Shown here in pieces: positions 35,057-48,214 of a DNA stretch of 64,000 nucleotides (position 1 is the stretch's first letter; each line of letters begins with the position of its first letter). The position numbers were made by a program, and so were the translations under genes. A model generated the notes under the pieces. It saw only the letters and a list, made by a program, of their open reading frames with translations, had not been told where the DNA came from and did not search any database. Source of the DNA: Centrapalus pauciflorus (Eukaryota > Streptophyta > Magnoliopsida > Asterales > Asteraceae); contig JAANYP010000850.1 in assembly GCA_020465985.1 (NCBI GenBank), forward strand, positions 167,111 through 231,110, read 5' to 3'.

Positions 35057-36590
35057 ATGGCAAGGAGAACGAGACAACGAACCCAAAACGTTGACATCCC
35101 AATAGATTGGTCTCCAAACCTCCTTTTATCCCAACACCCCGAGCGCATTGAAACCCATTTATTTTTATATAGAAAATATTCCACTAAGGTGTTAACTGAA
35201 AAGAGGGTCAATAGGAGTGACTTTGAGGATTACGGGATCCCATATCTTTTTGACTATTTAGGGTGGGAAGGTGTGTTGTATTTGGGTGGTAATGATATTT
35301 ACCAATCTGATGTAGTTGAGTGGATGTCTACCCTACGAAGGGAGACGGGTCGTTCAGCGAGCGACTTTAGGTTGATAGGCACTGTCCATGGTAGAGACGT
35401 GGCGATGGATGCACAAATCCTTCGCCAATTATTTAATTTAGATACTGTGGTAGGCTACGAGGGGTCTGACCAGCAGCGGTACGAGCATATGCATGAGGCC
35501 CAATTGGCCTTTACTGATACGACTTGGTCAGGGGAGTGGTTGGAGCAGGCTAATAGAGTCTTTATCCCGTCCATTTTGGAGGCTGAGTCCTCCACTTCCT
35601 ACAGCCGAAGGGCTTTATCTCCAAGGTGCAAGGTGCTTCAAAAGATTCTTGTGAATAACATCTTACCTCGTGATAGTGACCTGACCAAAGTCAGGCATAG
35701 GGATATCACTGTCCTTCACGCCCTTCTTAAGGGTTAGCCCAATTTGTCCTTTGCATTGACAGTGATGAATGATTTATGGGCTATGTATGACACGTGAGAG
35801 AGGATGATCATCCCCCATGCTTGGTTGATCTCCAAGTTCCTTGAGAGGACGGGCTCACTTTCGCCCGATTCCCTACTATCCCCCATTTCAGCGACGTTCA
35901 TTACGGCTGCCATGTTCCCTACAATGATTTTTAGGGAAATTGATGAAGGGTTCGAGATATTCGACAAAGAGACAAATAAGTCGTATATCGAGGACTATAC
36001 TGAGGATGAGAGGAGAGAGAGAGAGAGAGAGAGAGGAGAAGGCCGCCAATGAGGCGGAAGTTCGGCATTCTGAGCCGAACCTAGGTGTGTTTACCTCGCG
36101 CAGTCGAGGTAATGACTGTTTTGATTTTGACCGCATGATGAGGCGGATTGAGGATATAGCTGTGGGTCAGGGTGAGTTCCTAGAGGATGTGACCCAGAGA
36201 TTAGATGAGATGAATGGGCGTATGACCCATATTATGATAGGGTCATTCACTTAGCGAGCCGAGTAGATCAGTTACAGGATGGGCAGAGAGCCCTGACATA
36301 TCAAAATGCCTACTACCAGCACCAGGGAGGGAGTTCGAAACCACGAGGACTCCATGGCCGGTATGCCATATCAGTCGTATGAGGATTACACGATGCCCGA
36401 CTACCAGACCTATAACCCTACCGTAGATACTTATCAGCGCTATCCGGCGCATGGCAGGCAGGACCTCCCAGACCAGATGCCTCCTCATTTGGTTCCGCCG
36501 ACTGCACAGTTCACCCATGGCCAGAACCCATATACCGACTTCTTCAACAGCATCTTCGGTCCTCCTTCGCCGCCTCCTCCATTTGAGTGA
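35057..36590 (+). pseudogene. B extra ORF 2, broken
   Basis: Starts M-A-R-R-T-R-Q-R-T directly after an AG acceptor. The N-terminal domain (D-F-E-D-Y-G-I-P, L-G-W, V-V-E-W-M-S-T-L-R-R, D-F-R-L-I-G) is laid out like that of extra ORF 1, suggesting an old duplication. Then come an Arg/Glu repeat coded by a GA microsatellite (36013-36036), a short helical region (V-T-Q-R-L-D-E-M-N-G) and a Tyr/Pro-rich tail. TAG at 35735-35737, a frameshift at the GA repeat and TAG at about 36252 break it. Function unknown. Confidence 0.78.
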
Positions 36591-37470
36591 TCGGGTACTA
36601 TCCCTCCTTATTCTTTACTTTTCTGTCTTTTCTTTTATTTAATTTTATTTTAGCTTGTTATGCATTTAATTTATTTATCGTAATTTCATTTTTAGCCGAG
36701 TCCTATTTAAAGTTTTTAATGTTTATATAGTCTATCATTTATTCCCCATTTGAGTCTTGTTTGCCGATCAGGCCGTGGAATATGATGATACTTAGAAAGT
36801 ACATGTGCGAGGGAATTGGCCAGTGTTGACAGGATATTTTATAATTAAAAAAAAGAGTCGTAGTAATAATTAAAATTTTTGCCATATAAAATGAATTCAA
36901 GTACGTTAAAATATATTTGGGCTTAAATATAAGTAACGTGTCAAAAGATTTTGGAAACACATGCAATAAGGGGGAGAACTTTATCATGTTTTAGCCTCAA
37001 AGTAATTTAATTATAGTCTAGATGGTTCGAGAAACTAAGTCCGTAGGGGTACCACTCATGCCTAATTCCCTAAAACTATTTGGTTTGGGAGCGGTTGACC
37101 GAAATCTCGTTACATGGACCATCTAGCTAAATTAGTGAAAAGAAAATAGATAGAAGCATGGTATTAAAAAGAAAATTTGTTGTAAACATGCAAAGAGGAA
37201 AAAGATGGTCGGAAGACCCACATGTTTTAAGTATTGTAACCTTGAGCTAAAAGGGTATTTTCAAAAGTGAGATACATTATATAAATTATAAGAAAAGTAT
37301 ATTTTAACTGAAAACGTCTTCAATTTACATGTTAAGAATTTTAATGCATTAGTATGAACGCTAGCTTGACATAAAATTCCTAGACTCACTGCCAATTCTT
37401 GCTCGTTACTTAGTTAGTTCTGATTCCAAAAGCTTCTTCGGGGACGACAAAGAATTAAGTTGGGGAGATT
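36591..37470 (+). other. B 3' untranslated region and PPT
   Basis: AT-rich, no ORF of note, homologous to 44253-46131 of A (minus its PIF-like insertion). It ends in AAGTTGGGGAGATT (37457-37470) next to the LTR, the polypurine tract. Confidence 0.7.
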
Positions 37471-38585
37471 TGATAAGTCTATAATCTATATGGTTTCTGA
37501 GTCATATTATGATCATTTTAAGCACCGATACTTCATAAAATCCATATTATTACTCAAAGTTTGTATTTCAGGGCCAAATGATAAAAAGAAGCAATCCGAG
37601 AGAATCTAGAGCAAATTGGACTGAGGGCGGCGCAGGCCTGCGCTGCCCTGCGCTCCACACAGCGCCCAACCTGTCCAGATACGTTCTAGCACACGCCAGC
37701 TAAACCCTAGCCGCATCCGGGCGCAGGGGGGGCGCAGGCCTGCGCCTGGCCTGGTGCGACGCCAATCCGCGTTTTTCAGTCCTGGAAACCCTAATCTCGA
37801 ATCTCTATAAATAGTGGAAGAGGGGCAGCTTTGGAGAGAGTCCCGGCGTGTGTGCAAGTGTGCCGAAGCTCTGCCGGAGTTGATCTACGATACGGGAACG
37901 AAGACGGTGGTTCGCAAGCTATCCTATGGCTCAGATCCGTGAGTGTGACGAGCATACGATAAGCGGCTAATCGCATTAGCCGTTTGCGGAGGATCTACGG
38001 CTAAGTTTACTTTACTTTAATTTCTTATGTTTTGATGTATTTGTATTGAGCTAGATCTATTATATGTATGCAAATGATAAACATTTGGCTATGATTATGA
38101 TTATGTGTTGCGATTGGTAAAAGCAAGAGCGTTTATAGTGGTGTTATTATTCGTGGCGAGTCCATTAGTTTAGGGATGAAGACGAGTATCAATGTTGCAT
38201 ACTCTATGCCGATAGTTATTGGTTAAAACACATTTGATTAATTTAGTTGCGCAATTGATTATGTCTATGTGATCATTGTATGAAATTGTAGTGAGTAATA
38301 CTTACGCCGTGGTGATTCCGTGAATGATTATTCGTATCTTGATTGTTATCTTCTTCGTTAGTTACTTCGTTCTTAATTTTAGTTACAAGCAATAGCAATT
38401 CATTACTCTAAACAACTCATTCAAATCCACGATTTCACAATTTAAATGCTTTCAATAAACCTATTACTATAAGGCTAATAACCTAATCCTAGTGACGACC
38501 ACACTCTCTGTGGATTCGACCTTACTTCTCTATCTAATTAGTGGATTTAAGGTTTAAATCGGCGGGTCACAACGACGGCCCGTCA
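37471..38585 (+). repeat. Element B 3' LTR (1115 bp)
   Basis: TGATAAGTCT...GCCCGTCA. Palindrome copies at 37630-37643 and 37732-37745; TATAAATA at 37806-37813. The flank TTTCT repeats 24913-24917. Confidence 0.94.
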
Positions 38586-38590
38586 TTTCT

Positions 38591-39042
38591 CTCAAGGATT
38601 AGCAAGGTATACTCTTTCCAACGCCCTTAGCTTCATTCTACATTAGTTGTTATAGTTATATCATGAATGCATGGAATGGAAGTTTTGGGGGTTACATTGT
38701 TTTATTGAAAATATAAAAAGAGGGTTAATAATAATTTTATATATACTCTTTTAAATAATATACATATATTTTTGCAAAACTCTTTGTAAAAATTGTGGCT
38801 TTTTCCATATATGCTTTATTGTTAATATTTGTAAAACTTTTCTCTTAAGGGTTATTCTTAAATGGTTAAAATATTTATTTACTGAAGTTCATGCATTTGA
38901 TAGGTTAGTTTCGGCTCACATTGTTGGTGAGACTTAGGATTAGATTATTTAATGATGAAAAAGGTTGTTTAACTATCATGCATCATTCATGTAGGAAACC
39001 CTATTTTAATAATCCTTAGTCTTTACATTTTTTTAATTGTAG
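38591..39042 (+). other. Element A 5'-UTR-like exon end and predicted intron before extra ORF 1
   Basis: Resumes element A after B. 5' splice site AGCAAG/GTATAC at 38606/38607; acceptor TTTAATTGTAG ends at 39042. The predicted intron is 436 bp. B insertion separates this donor from the A promoter-like block at 24734-24785 by 13.7 kb. Confidence 0.5.
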
Positions 39043-40320
39043 ATGTCAACCCAATATCATGCCAACGGTAACCGTTCCGCACACACCCAAACCCCTAGGA
39101 TGAGAACCCACAACCCTCAAAACATCCTTTTTGAGAAACCCCTCAATGCGGAATTCCCTGAAATACCCCTAAACACCAGTAATGGCAAACCACCTAGGTT
39201 TCTCATAGAGCGTACCTTAAAAGAGGCTGATTTTGATGACTTTGATATTATAGAGTCGTTTGAGCATTTGGGGTGGGCTAGAGCTGTTATGTGGGAATTA
39301 CCGTATATTCACACTAGTTTGATCCAACAGTGGTTCGCCACTATGCGTAGAATAGAAAAAACTGAGGATTATGATTTTGAGCTAGTGGTGATGGTGAGAA
39401 ATAAAGAAGTGTCAATCTCTAGGAATAAGTTGTATGATGAATTTCTTATTGGCACTGAGACACCACGCCCTAGGGAATTCTGGACATTAACTAATACCCA
39501 GGGGAGTAGAATGCGTAAAATAAATAAGTGGACTAACCAATGGGATAAAATGATAGCTACAGTTTTTGGAATCCCTATTAGAGATGCCCGGCCTTACACT
39601 GCTTTTAATAGAGGAGATTTATGCCCTTTGGCCAAGGTCATGTGGAAACTAGTTATTTTTAGCATGCTTCCACGTCACCTAGACACTACTTATGTGAGAC
39701 CTCAAGAGATCCTTCTAGTACACACACTCATGACCGGATACCCGACTGTGTCTTTGGGGTATATCATCATGCAAAATCTATGGGAGTGTCATGTAATGGG
39801 TCAGGGAGTGAATTATCCTCATTGTAGGATGCTTACTGAGTTATTCGTTATAGAAAAAGCAGTGTCGAAAGAATTACCCATAAGGTTCCGTTACCCGAAT
39901 ATCATGTGGTTTACAAGGATTACTATGATAGGGTTAGTATTTGAGCTCACCGAAGTAGGATTCCAAACCCGTTGCCCTAAAACCGCTAAAGTGACCCAAA
40001 TTTCGTTTAATGCCCCTGAACACACGCCTGAAGGACAAAACAATAAAGGAAAAGCCAGGATGGAAGTCGACGAGGAAGACCAGAGACCATGGAAGAGGAT
40101 CGAGACTGTCGATATTGTATGGGATCAGGTTCATAAACTGAAGGGTATAGTTGGAGAGTTGGTGAACACAAACAACATGCTGCTTAAAGAAATCGAGACA
40201 CTTCAAGGAGGCCAAAAGAAAATTGATCAGCTGCTTCAAGTGCATTCTGACTGGCTCACCAATATCCAGATAACAGTTAAAGAATTGGAAGAAATCGTCG
40301 CTCCTCCGAAAGAATTCTGA
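39043..40320 (+). CDS. Element A extra ORF 1, intact 425-codon protein (Athila ORF-like)
   Basis: Complete frame from M-S-T-Q-Y-H-A-N-G-N to A-P-P-K-E-F. The start is fixed by the acceptor AG directly before ATG and by the same start in B and D. N-terminal region, about residues 45-150: F-L-I-E-R-T-L-K, D-F-D-D-F-D-I-I, L-G-W, W-E-L-P-Y-I-H, W-F-A-T-M-R-R. The middle block (150-310) includes F-N-R-G-D-L-C-P and L-W-E-C-H-V. Then an acidic/basic stretch (about 330-355) and a C-terminal coiled coil (about 360-420). No signal peptide, membrane helix or enzyme motif is visible. It belongs to the uncharacterised ORFs found after pol in Athila elements. It is intact while the rest of A is dead, whether by chance, recent decay of pol or constraint. 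Confidence 0.8.
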   Translation: MSTQYHANGNRSAHTQTPRMRTHNPQNILFEKPLNAEFPEIPLNTSNGKPPRFLIERTLKEADFDDFDIIESFEHLGWARAVMWELPYIHTSLIQQWFATMRRIEKTEDYDFELVVMVRNKEVSISRNKLYDEFLIGTETPRPREFWTLTNTQGSRMRKINKWTNQWDKMIATVFGIPIRDARPYTAFNRGDLCPLAKVMWKLVIFSMLPRHLDTTYVRPQEILLVHTLMTGYPTVSLGYIIMQNLWECHVMGQGVNYPHCRMLTELFVIEKAVSKELPIRFRYPNIMWFTRITMIGLVFELTEVGFQTRCPKTAKVTQISFNAPEHTPEGQNNKGKARMEVDEEDQRPWKRIETVDIVWDQVHKLKGIVGELVNTNNMLLKEIETLQGGQKKIDQLLQVHSDWLTNIQITVKELEEIVAPPKEF

Positions 40321-42613
<2,293 letters not shown>

Positions 42614-42710
42614 TATATATATATATATATAATTGAGCATAACTGTGAAATTTAAATTGCATAATTTTATTTATCTCATACATACTATGATTGGTTGGCA
42701 AAATTGTAGA

Positions 42711-44252
42711 TGTTGAGGAGAACGAGACAAAGAACCCAAAATGTCAATGTGTCTATAGACTGGTCTCCAAACCTTTTATTATCACAACACCCCGAGAATA
42801 TTAGAACACATTTATTTTTAATAAGAAATACTCGAATAAGGTGTTAGCTGAGAAGAAGTTTAGGAGAAATGACTTTGAGGATTATGGGATTCCATACCTC
42901 TTTGACTATCTGGGTTGGGAGAGTGTTCTTGATTTGGGCGGCCCCGAGATTCATCAGGCCAATGTGGTAGAATGGATGTCTACCCTACAAAGGGAGACAG
43001 GTCGTTCACCTAACGACTTTAGACTTATAGGAACCTTCCACGGTAGGGACGTGGCAATGGATGCACAAAACCTTCACCAACTATTTAATGTAGATACTGG
43101 GGTAGGCCACGAAGGGTCTAACTAGCGAGGGTTTGAGTACAAGTTCGAGGTCCAGTTGGCCTTTACCGACATGACTTCGTCGAGAGAGTGGACGGAGCAA
43201 GTGAGCAAGGTTTTTATTCCATCTTTCGTGGAATCAGTCCTCCACTTCTTATAGCCGAAAGGCATTGACTCCGAGGTGTAAGGTGCTTCTCAAGATCATT
43301 GTGAATAACATCTTGCCTCGCGATAGTGACCTGTCTAAGGTCAGACATAGGGATATTACGGTTCTGCAGCCCTTCTCAAGGGTAAGCCCAGACTTCCTTC
43401 GGATGGACGGTCATGAATGATATATGGGCTATGTATGATACTAGAGAGATGACGATCATTCCCCATGCTTGGTTGATCTCTAAATTGCTCGAGAGGATGG
43501 GTTCACTTTCACCCGATTCTCTCGTTTCCCCTGTTTCGGCGACGTACATTACGGCCGCCATGTTCCCTACCTTGATTTTTAGGAAAGTTGATGAAGGGTT
43601 CGAGATATTTGACAAGGAGACAAATCAGTCGTATATCGAGGACTACACTGAGGACGAGAGGAGAGAGAGAGAGAGAGAGAGAGAGGAGAAGGCCGCTAAT
43701 GAAGCGGAAGTTCGGCACGAAGAGCCGAACAGAGGGGCGTCTACCCTACACAGTCGAGGAAATGAAGATGTTGATTTTAGTCGCGTCATGAGGCGGTTAG
43801 ATGACTTAGTAGTGGGTCAAGGTGAGTTCCAGGAGGACGTGACCTAGAGATTAGATGAGATGAATGGGCGAATGACCCATATTTATGATAGGGTCGATCA
43901 CTTGTCGGGTCGGGTAGATCAGCTTCAGGACGGGCAGAGAGCCCTGGCATACCAAAATGCCTATTACCAGCACCATAACTGGGCATACTGGGAGGGAGTC
44001 CGACATCACGAGGACTTCGTAGCCGGTATGCCATATCATTCATATAATGATTACACGATGCCTAACTACCAGACCTACGACCCTACCATAGACACTTATC
44101 AGCGCTATCCGGCGCATGGCAGACAGGAGCTCCTAGATCAGAATCCTACTCACATGGTCCCGCCTACAGCACAATTCACCACAGGCCAGAACCCGTATAC
44201 CGGCTTCTTCAATAGCGTCTTCGGTCCTCCTGCGCCTCCTCCATTCGAATGA
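42711..44252 (+). pseudogene. Element A extra ORF 2, broken
   Basis: Homologous to B extra ORF 2 at 35057. It starts after TTGTAG with M-L-R-R-T-R-Q-R-T. A one-base loss near 42820 shifts the frame; 42841-43125 keeps the conserved N-terminal domain (D-F-E-D-Y-G-I-P, E-W-M-S-T-L-Q-R). TAG at 43123-43125 and more indels follow. 43413-43847 holds the Arg/Glu repeat from the GA run, in frame here. TAG at 43845-43847 replaces Gln. The tail (43860-44252) is helical (R-V-D-H-L-S-G-R-V-D-Q-L) then Tyr/Pro-rich. Function unknown. Confidence 0.78.
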
Positions 44253-44685
44253 TCGGGTACTATCTTTCCTTATTTTTGTTCTTTTTAATTATGTATTGCA
44301 TTTAATTTATTTATTGTTAGTTTTTATTTATTTCTAGTTTTAGCCGAGTTTTATTTAGATTTTATAATGTTTATGTAGTCTGTCTTATTTTCCCCAATCG
44401 AGTCTTGTTTGCCGATCAGGCTGTGGAACATGATGATACATAGAAAATTCATGTACGAGGAAATTGGCTAGTGTTGATAGGATATTCTATAATTAAGAAA
44501 AGAGTCGTAATAACAATTAAAACTTTTGCTATGTAAAGTGAATTCAAGTAGGTTAAAATTTATTTGGGCTTAAATATAAGTAATGTGTCAAAAGATTTTG
44601 GAAACCCATGCAATAAGCGGGAGAAGTTAATCATGTTTTAGCCTAAAAATAAGTTAATTGTAGTCTAGATGGTTCGGGAAACTAA

Positions 44686-45696
44686 GGTGTCGTTTGGTTC
44701 GCAGAATGTTTTAAAAGGAATTAGAATCTGTTAAGGAATTGGAATCTTGGAATTGGAATCCAAATCATGTTTGGTTGGCTAAAAATGAAATTAGAATCCA
44801 ATTTCATAGTTCGTTGGTAGGGTAGGACGGGATGGGTCGGTAGAGGTGGATAAGTCTCTAAGGTAGGAATAGGATGAGATGGATAGCGTAGGGTGGGTGG
44901 GATAGGGTGGGTAGGGTAGATGAGGGATGGGTGGCGGTTGGTATGGTGGGTAGTAGGTAAGAGCAGGTTGGATAGCGTAAGTATGGTAAGGGTAGGTGGG
45001 TTAGGTGGGTAACGTATGATGGACGAGGGATAGGTAGGGGTAGACATAGTGGGTAGTAGGTAAGAGTAGGTTGAACAGGGAATAGGTAAGGTAGGGGTAG
45101 GTGGGTAGAGGTGGAGGTGGATAAATCTCTAAAGTAAGAATAGGATGAGATGGATAGGGTAGGGTGGGTGGGGTGGATGAGGGATGGGTGGGTGGGTATG
45201 GGTAGATATGGTGGGAAGTAAAGAGTAGGTTGGATAACATAGGTAGGGGTTGGGGTAGGTGGGTGGGATAGGGTAGGGTGGGTAGGTAAGGGAAGGTATG
45301 GTGGATAGTAGGTAAGAGTAGGTTGGATAGCATAGGTAGGGTTGGGGTAGGTGGGTTAGAGGTGGGTGGGATGGTGTAGGGTAGGGTAGGATGGGGTAGG
45401 GTGGGTATGGATGGGTGGGTGGGAAGATAGGTAGGTAGGGTGGGTGGGGTAAGATTGGACATGGTGTAGTGTAGTGTGTTAAACGTAAGGGGTATTTTTG
45501 TAACTACTTTCTGTTTTTAAAAGGAACTAAATTCCATCCATAGTGTGAAGGAATGTTATTTTCCTTCATTAATTGGAAAATTCTAATTTTGATGAAATCC
45601 AATTCCTATTTATAGTTGAACCAAACACATGAACTGACTGGATTTGGATTCCTTTCCCCTCCAATTCCCTCGGATTCAAGTGAACCAAACGACACC
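44686..45696. mobile_element. PIF/Harbinger-like non-autonomous element with G-rich minisatellite core
   Basis: The ends are inverted GGTGTCGTTTGGTTC, with a TAA duplication on each side (44683-44685, 45697-45699). B shows the empty site at about 37038. Sub-terminal sequences on both sides are AT-rich and partly complementary (GGAATTGGAATC type). The centre, about 44816-45470, is a G-rich minisatellite. There is no transposase. Proline-rich minus-strand ORFs here are products of the repeat. Confidence 0.85.
44816..45470. repeat. G-rich minisatellite, GGGTAGGTGGG-type units
   Basis: About 650 bp of irregular units such as GGGTAGGTGGG and GGTTGGATAGCATAGG, including a larger unit of roughly 110-190 bp repeated several times. 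The plus strand is very rich in GGG runs. Confidence 0.85.
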
Positions 45697-46131
45697 TAAG
45701 TCCGTAGGGGTACCATTCATGCATAATCCCCTAAAACCATTTGGTTTGGGAGTGATTGACCGAAATCTCGTTACATGGATCATCTAGACAATCTAAGTTG
45801 AAAAGAAAATAGATAGAAGCATGGTATTGAAAAGAAAAAGTTGTCGAAAACATGCATAGAGGGAAAAGATGGTCAAAAGACCCACGTGTTTTAAGTTTCG
45901 TAACCATGAGCTAAAAGGGTATTTTCAAGAGTGAGATACATTATATAAATTCTAAGGGAAATATAATTTAACTGAAACGTCTTCGATTTGCATGTTAAAA
46001 TTTTAAGCATTAGTACGAAGGCTAGCTTAACATAGAATTCCAAGAGTCGCTGCTAATACATGCCCGGTACATAGTTAGTTCTAATTCCAAAGGCTTGTTC
46101 GGGGACGACAAAGAGTTAAGTTGAGGAGGTT

Positions 46132-47257
46132 TGATAAGGCTATATTTTTATGTGTTTTGGAGTCATTTTATGTTCATTTTAAGCATCGGTACTTCGTAAC
46201 TTCCATATTATTACTCCGAATTTATGTTTCAGGGTCAAGAGATCAAAAGAAAGCAGCTCGAGAAAATTCAGCGCGAACCTAGCCGGAGGGGGCGCAGGCC
46301 TGCGCCACCCTGCGTTGCAAAACAGAGAGTTTGAGAGTTCCAGAGCACTTCCAGCGCAGCCCAGCGTACCCCTGGCCGTACCTGTGGCGCAGGGGGGCGC
46401 AGGTCTTCGCCTGGCCTGCGCAGGGTCGGCGCAAAAACTCATTTTCGGCATCAAAAACCCTAGAAACCGCCTCCTCTATAAATAGAGGTCGATGGCAGCC
46501 ATTGAGAGTGGTCCCGAACGTGTCAGAAGACTTGGCGAAGCCCTGCCGGAGTGGATTCACGATACAAGTACGAAGACGGTGATTTACAACTTCACAATAT
46601 GTTTCAGATCTACACCATTGAAGAGCATAAGATAAGCAGCTAATCACTTTAGCCGTTTGCGGAGGATCAACGGCTAAGTTTACTTTACCTGAATTTCTAT
46701 ATGTGTTGATATTCGTATTGATTGAAATATTCTATGTGTATGCAAATGTTAAGCATTCGGTTATGATTATGATTGTATGTTTTGATTGGTAAAACCAAGA
46801 TAGTTTATAGTAGTATTATTATTTGTGTCGAGTCCATTAGCTTAGGGATTAAGACAAGTAAAGAATATTGCATGCACTATGCCGAGAGTTATTGGTTAAA
46901 ACATGTATGAGTAATTTAATCGCGCAATTAATTATGTTTATGTGATTGTTGCATGAAATTTGAGTGAGTAATACTTATGTCGTGGTGATTCCGTGAATGG
47001 TTATCCTTCACTTGATTGTTACTTTACTGCATTAGTTATTTTCCATTAAATTTAGTCACAAATTAGTGGTAAGTCATTGATCTAAACAAATTATTCAAAT
47101 CAACCGATTCACAATTTAAAGTGCTTTCAATAAAACTCACAAAGCTAGCCTCCTAACCCTAATTACAAACGCACTCCCTGCAGATTCGACCCTTACTTCT
47201 CTGAGCTAAATAGTGGATATAAGGATTATTTCTACGGGTCACAACGACGGACCGTCA
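46132..47257 (+). repeat. Element A 3' LTR (1126 bp)
   Basis: TGATAAGGCT...GACCGTCA. One intact palindrome (46292-46305) and one decayed copy GCGCAGGTCTTCGC (about 46397-46410). TATAAATA lies at about 46476. It serves as the empty site for the MITE in the 5' LTR. Confidence 0.93.
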
Positions 47258-48214
47258 GGTACACACAATTACACATAAGCAAATAAACACACAAAAAACA
47301 AATAAATTCAGATAATCAAAGTACTCTGGGTTGCCTCCCAAAAAGCGCTAAGTTTTATGTCTTCAGTCAGACGTACTGCTCCTAAACTAATTAATTAACT
47401 TTTGGATCTTGTAGTCTGATTAATTCAGAGACTAACATATTATTGGTGGCCCATTGAACATACAACTTTAATCTATGTCCATTGACTTTTAATGGTTCAC
47501 CACCTTTTGGGTCTTGGATTTCTACCGCACCATGTGGGTAGACATTAGTTACAATGTATGGACCTGTCCATTTACTTTTTAATTTACCAGGAAATAGTTT
47601 AAGTCTTGCATTAAATAACCAAACTTTATTTCCCTTAGTAAATATTTTATTTTTAAGCATCCTATCGTGGAAAACTTTTGTTTTCTCTTGCACTTTCGTA
47701 GACTTCTCTACGAATTTCTACCAGTTCATGTAATTGGAACTTCCTATGAACACCGGCATCATGTAAATTAAAATTAGTGTTTTTGATTGCCCATAGATCT
47801 TGGTGTTCTAGTTCTACTGGAAGATAACAAAGCTTTCCATAAACAAGTCTATACGGGGACATACTGATTGGTGTTTTAAATGTGGTTCTGTATGCCCATA
47901 GAGCATCCTCTAATTTTTGCGACCAATCCTTACGATCTGGTCTTACAGTTTTTTCAAGATTTCTCTTGATCTCTCTATTAGAAATTTCGACTTGTCCGCT
48001 AGTTTGCGGATGATAAGGTGTTGCTATTCTATGATTAACTCCATATTGTTTAAGGAGTTTAGCAAAATGTTGATTTTTAAAATGTGAACTTCCATCACTG
48101 ATGATAGCCCTTGGGATACCGTGTCGTGCAAATATATTTCTTTTAACAAATTTACACACAACCCGGTTATCACTAGTTAGTGTAGTTTGTGCTTCCACCC
48201 ATTTGGAAACATAA
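47258..48214 (-). pseudogene. pol: Element D integrase C-terminal half
   Basis: Continues D on the far side of A. Minus strand: second catalytic Asp in I-I-S-D-G-S-S (about 48095), the Q-V-E-I-S-N-R-E-I block (about 47985), and the C-terminal W-T-G-P-Y-I-V module (about 47560). The first part (48231-47662) and last part (47693-47391) are in different frames, so a frameshift lies near 47690. The ORF ends at TAA 47391-47393. At 48214 homology to B stops abruptly within V-S-K-W-V-E, at a deletion joint. Confidence 0.87.

Larger units (their letters stand above)
24918..38585 (+). mobile_element. Athila-like Ty3/gypsy element B, complete structure (13,668 bp)
   Basis: Two LTRs (24918-26020, 37471-38585), PBS, gag, pol, two extra ORFs and PPT, bounded by target duplication TTTCT (24913-24917, 38586-38590). 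Same family as A and D. Every ORF carries stops or frameshifts, and about 500 bp of the post-pol spacer are missing at about 31845. LTRs differ by about 6-7 percent by eye. It is nested in A, splitting the 5'-UTR-like region of A extra ORF 1. Confidence 0.95.
44253..46131 (+). other. Element A 3' untranslated region and PPT, interrupted by a PIF-like element
   Basis: Matches 36591-37470 of B apart from the 1011-bp insertion at 44686-45696. It ends in the purine tract AAGTTGAGGAGGTT (46118-46131) beside the 3' LTR. No gene. Confidence 0.7.

Noticed and set aside
44721..45462. Proline-rich minus-strand ORFs (108 and 153 codons)
   Set aside because: They are translations of the G-rich minisatellite in the PIF-like element; no start context and no homology to a gene.
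44816..45470. Possible interstitial telomere
   Set aside because: The units are GGGTAGGTGGG-like and irregular, not TTTAGGG, and they lie inside a transposable element with clear ends.
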